This document shows, one piece after another, positions 63,972 to 64,000 of a stretch of DNA of 64,000 nt; the stretch's first letter is position 1; the number at the start of each line of letters is the position of its first letter. The notes under the pieces were generated by a model. The model was not told where the DNA came from and made no database searches. It worked only from the letters and a program-made list of their open reading frames with translations. Position numbers and translations under genes: made by a program. The stretch comes from CBDCBA01 sp965214125 (lineage in GTDB: Bacteria > Planctomycetota > Phycisphaerae > Tepidisphaerales > Tepidisphaeraceae), in contig CBDCBA010000032.1 in the NCBI GenBank assembly GCA_965214125.1, positions 124,001 to 188,000 of the forward strand, read 5' to 3'.

Positions 63972-64000
63972 GTGACATTGACCGACGAGCAGTGGGCGGC
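63972..64000 (+). CDS. Possible transposase N-terminus, cut by the window edge
   Basis: GTG 63972 starts VTLTDEQWAA, the opening usual for IS5/IS4-type DDE transposases (LTDEQW). Only 29 bases are visible, so this is a hint. The bases between 63851 and 63971 show no gene. Confidence 0.3.

Overview
The window is GC-rich, gene-dense bacterial chromosome. The best fit is a planctomycete, probably of the Phycisphaerae type. The support is a protein with a PEP-CTERM sorting tail, several lipoproteins and glycoside hydrolases, frequent starts without a clear Shine-Dalgarno site, and many short palindromic repeats in the spacers. This placement is an inference; there is no rRNA gene in view.

Positions 1-13600 hold mostly single metabolic and envelope genes: an EEP-family lipoprotein, a LURP-one protein, dienelactone-hydrolase-type esterases, a TlpA-like redoxin, a PEP-CTERM protein, GalU, a Gfo/Idh/MocA oxidoreductase coupled to a DUF418 membrane protein, a HIT protein, an OB-HD (YhaM-like) protein, a class V aminotransferase and a sugar isomerase-like TIM barrel. 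At 13695-15578 sits a restriction-modification pair: an EcoRI-family endonuclease and an adenine methyltransferase of a different class from M.EcoRI. From 15.7 to 48.4 kb there is a metallo-peptidase/acylphosphatase/ArnT-type glycosyltransferase operon, a Nudix hydrolase, a polyprenyl synthase, a GH78-type enzyme, tRNA-Lys(CTT), a run of small membrane proteins, a PP2C phosphatase, a phosphohexomutase, another GT-C enzyme, a clan GH-A hydrolase, glycerate kinase, a MATE exporter, a queG-miaA-leuB-like operon, and a four-gene operon on the minus strand (sugar dehydrogenase, GT9, membrane protein, methyltransferase).

Positions 48557-59972 look like a defence island. A roughly 1170-residue protein, split by one +1 frameshift, precedes a 2144-residue DEAH helicase with a DUF1998-type cysteine cluster. 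This pair resembles DruH-DruE of Druantia type III. A macro-like protein and a tiny membrane protein follow on the same strand. Positions 59958-63850 are a tight minus-strand module of mostly unknown phage- or plasmid-like genes. Its first gene, DUF932-like, is split between two frames exactly at a 7-bp tandem repeat, as expected of a phase-variable gene. The last 29 bases may begin a transposase.

At least five families of palindromic repeats are scattered through the window. Most lie between genes, but some lie inside genes without breaking the frame (17549-19231 and 42932-44023), and others supply start or stop codons (queG, 5412, 30313).
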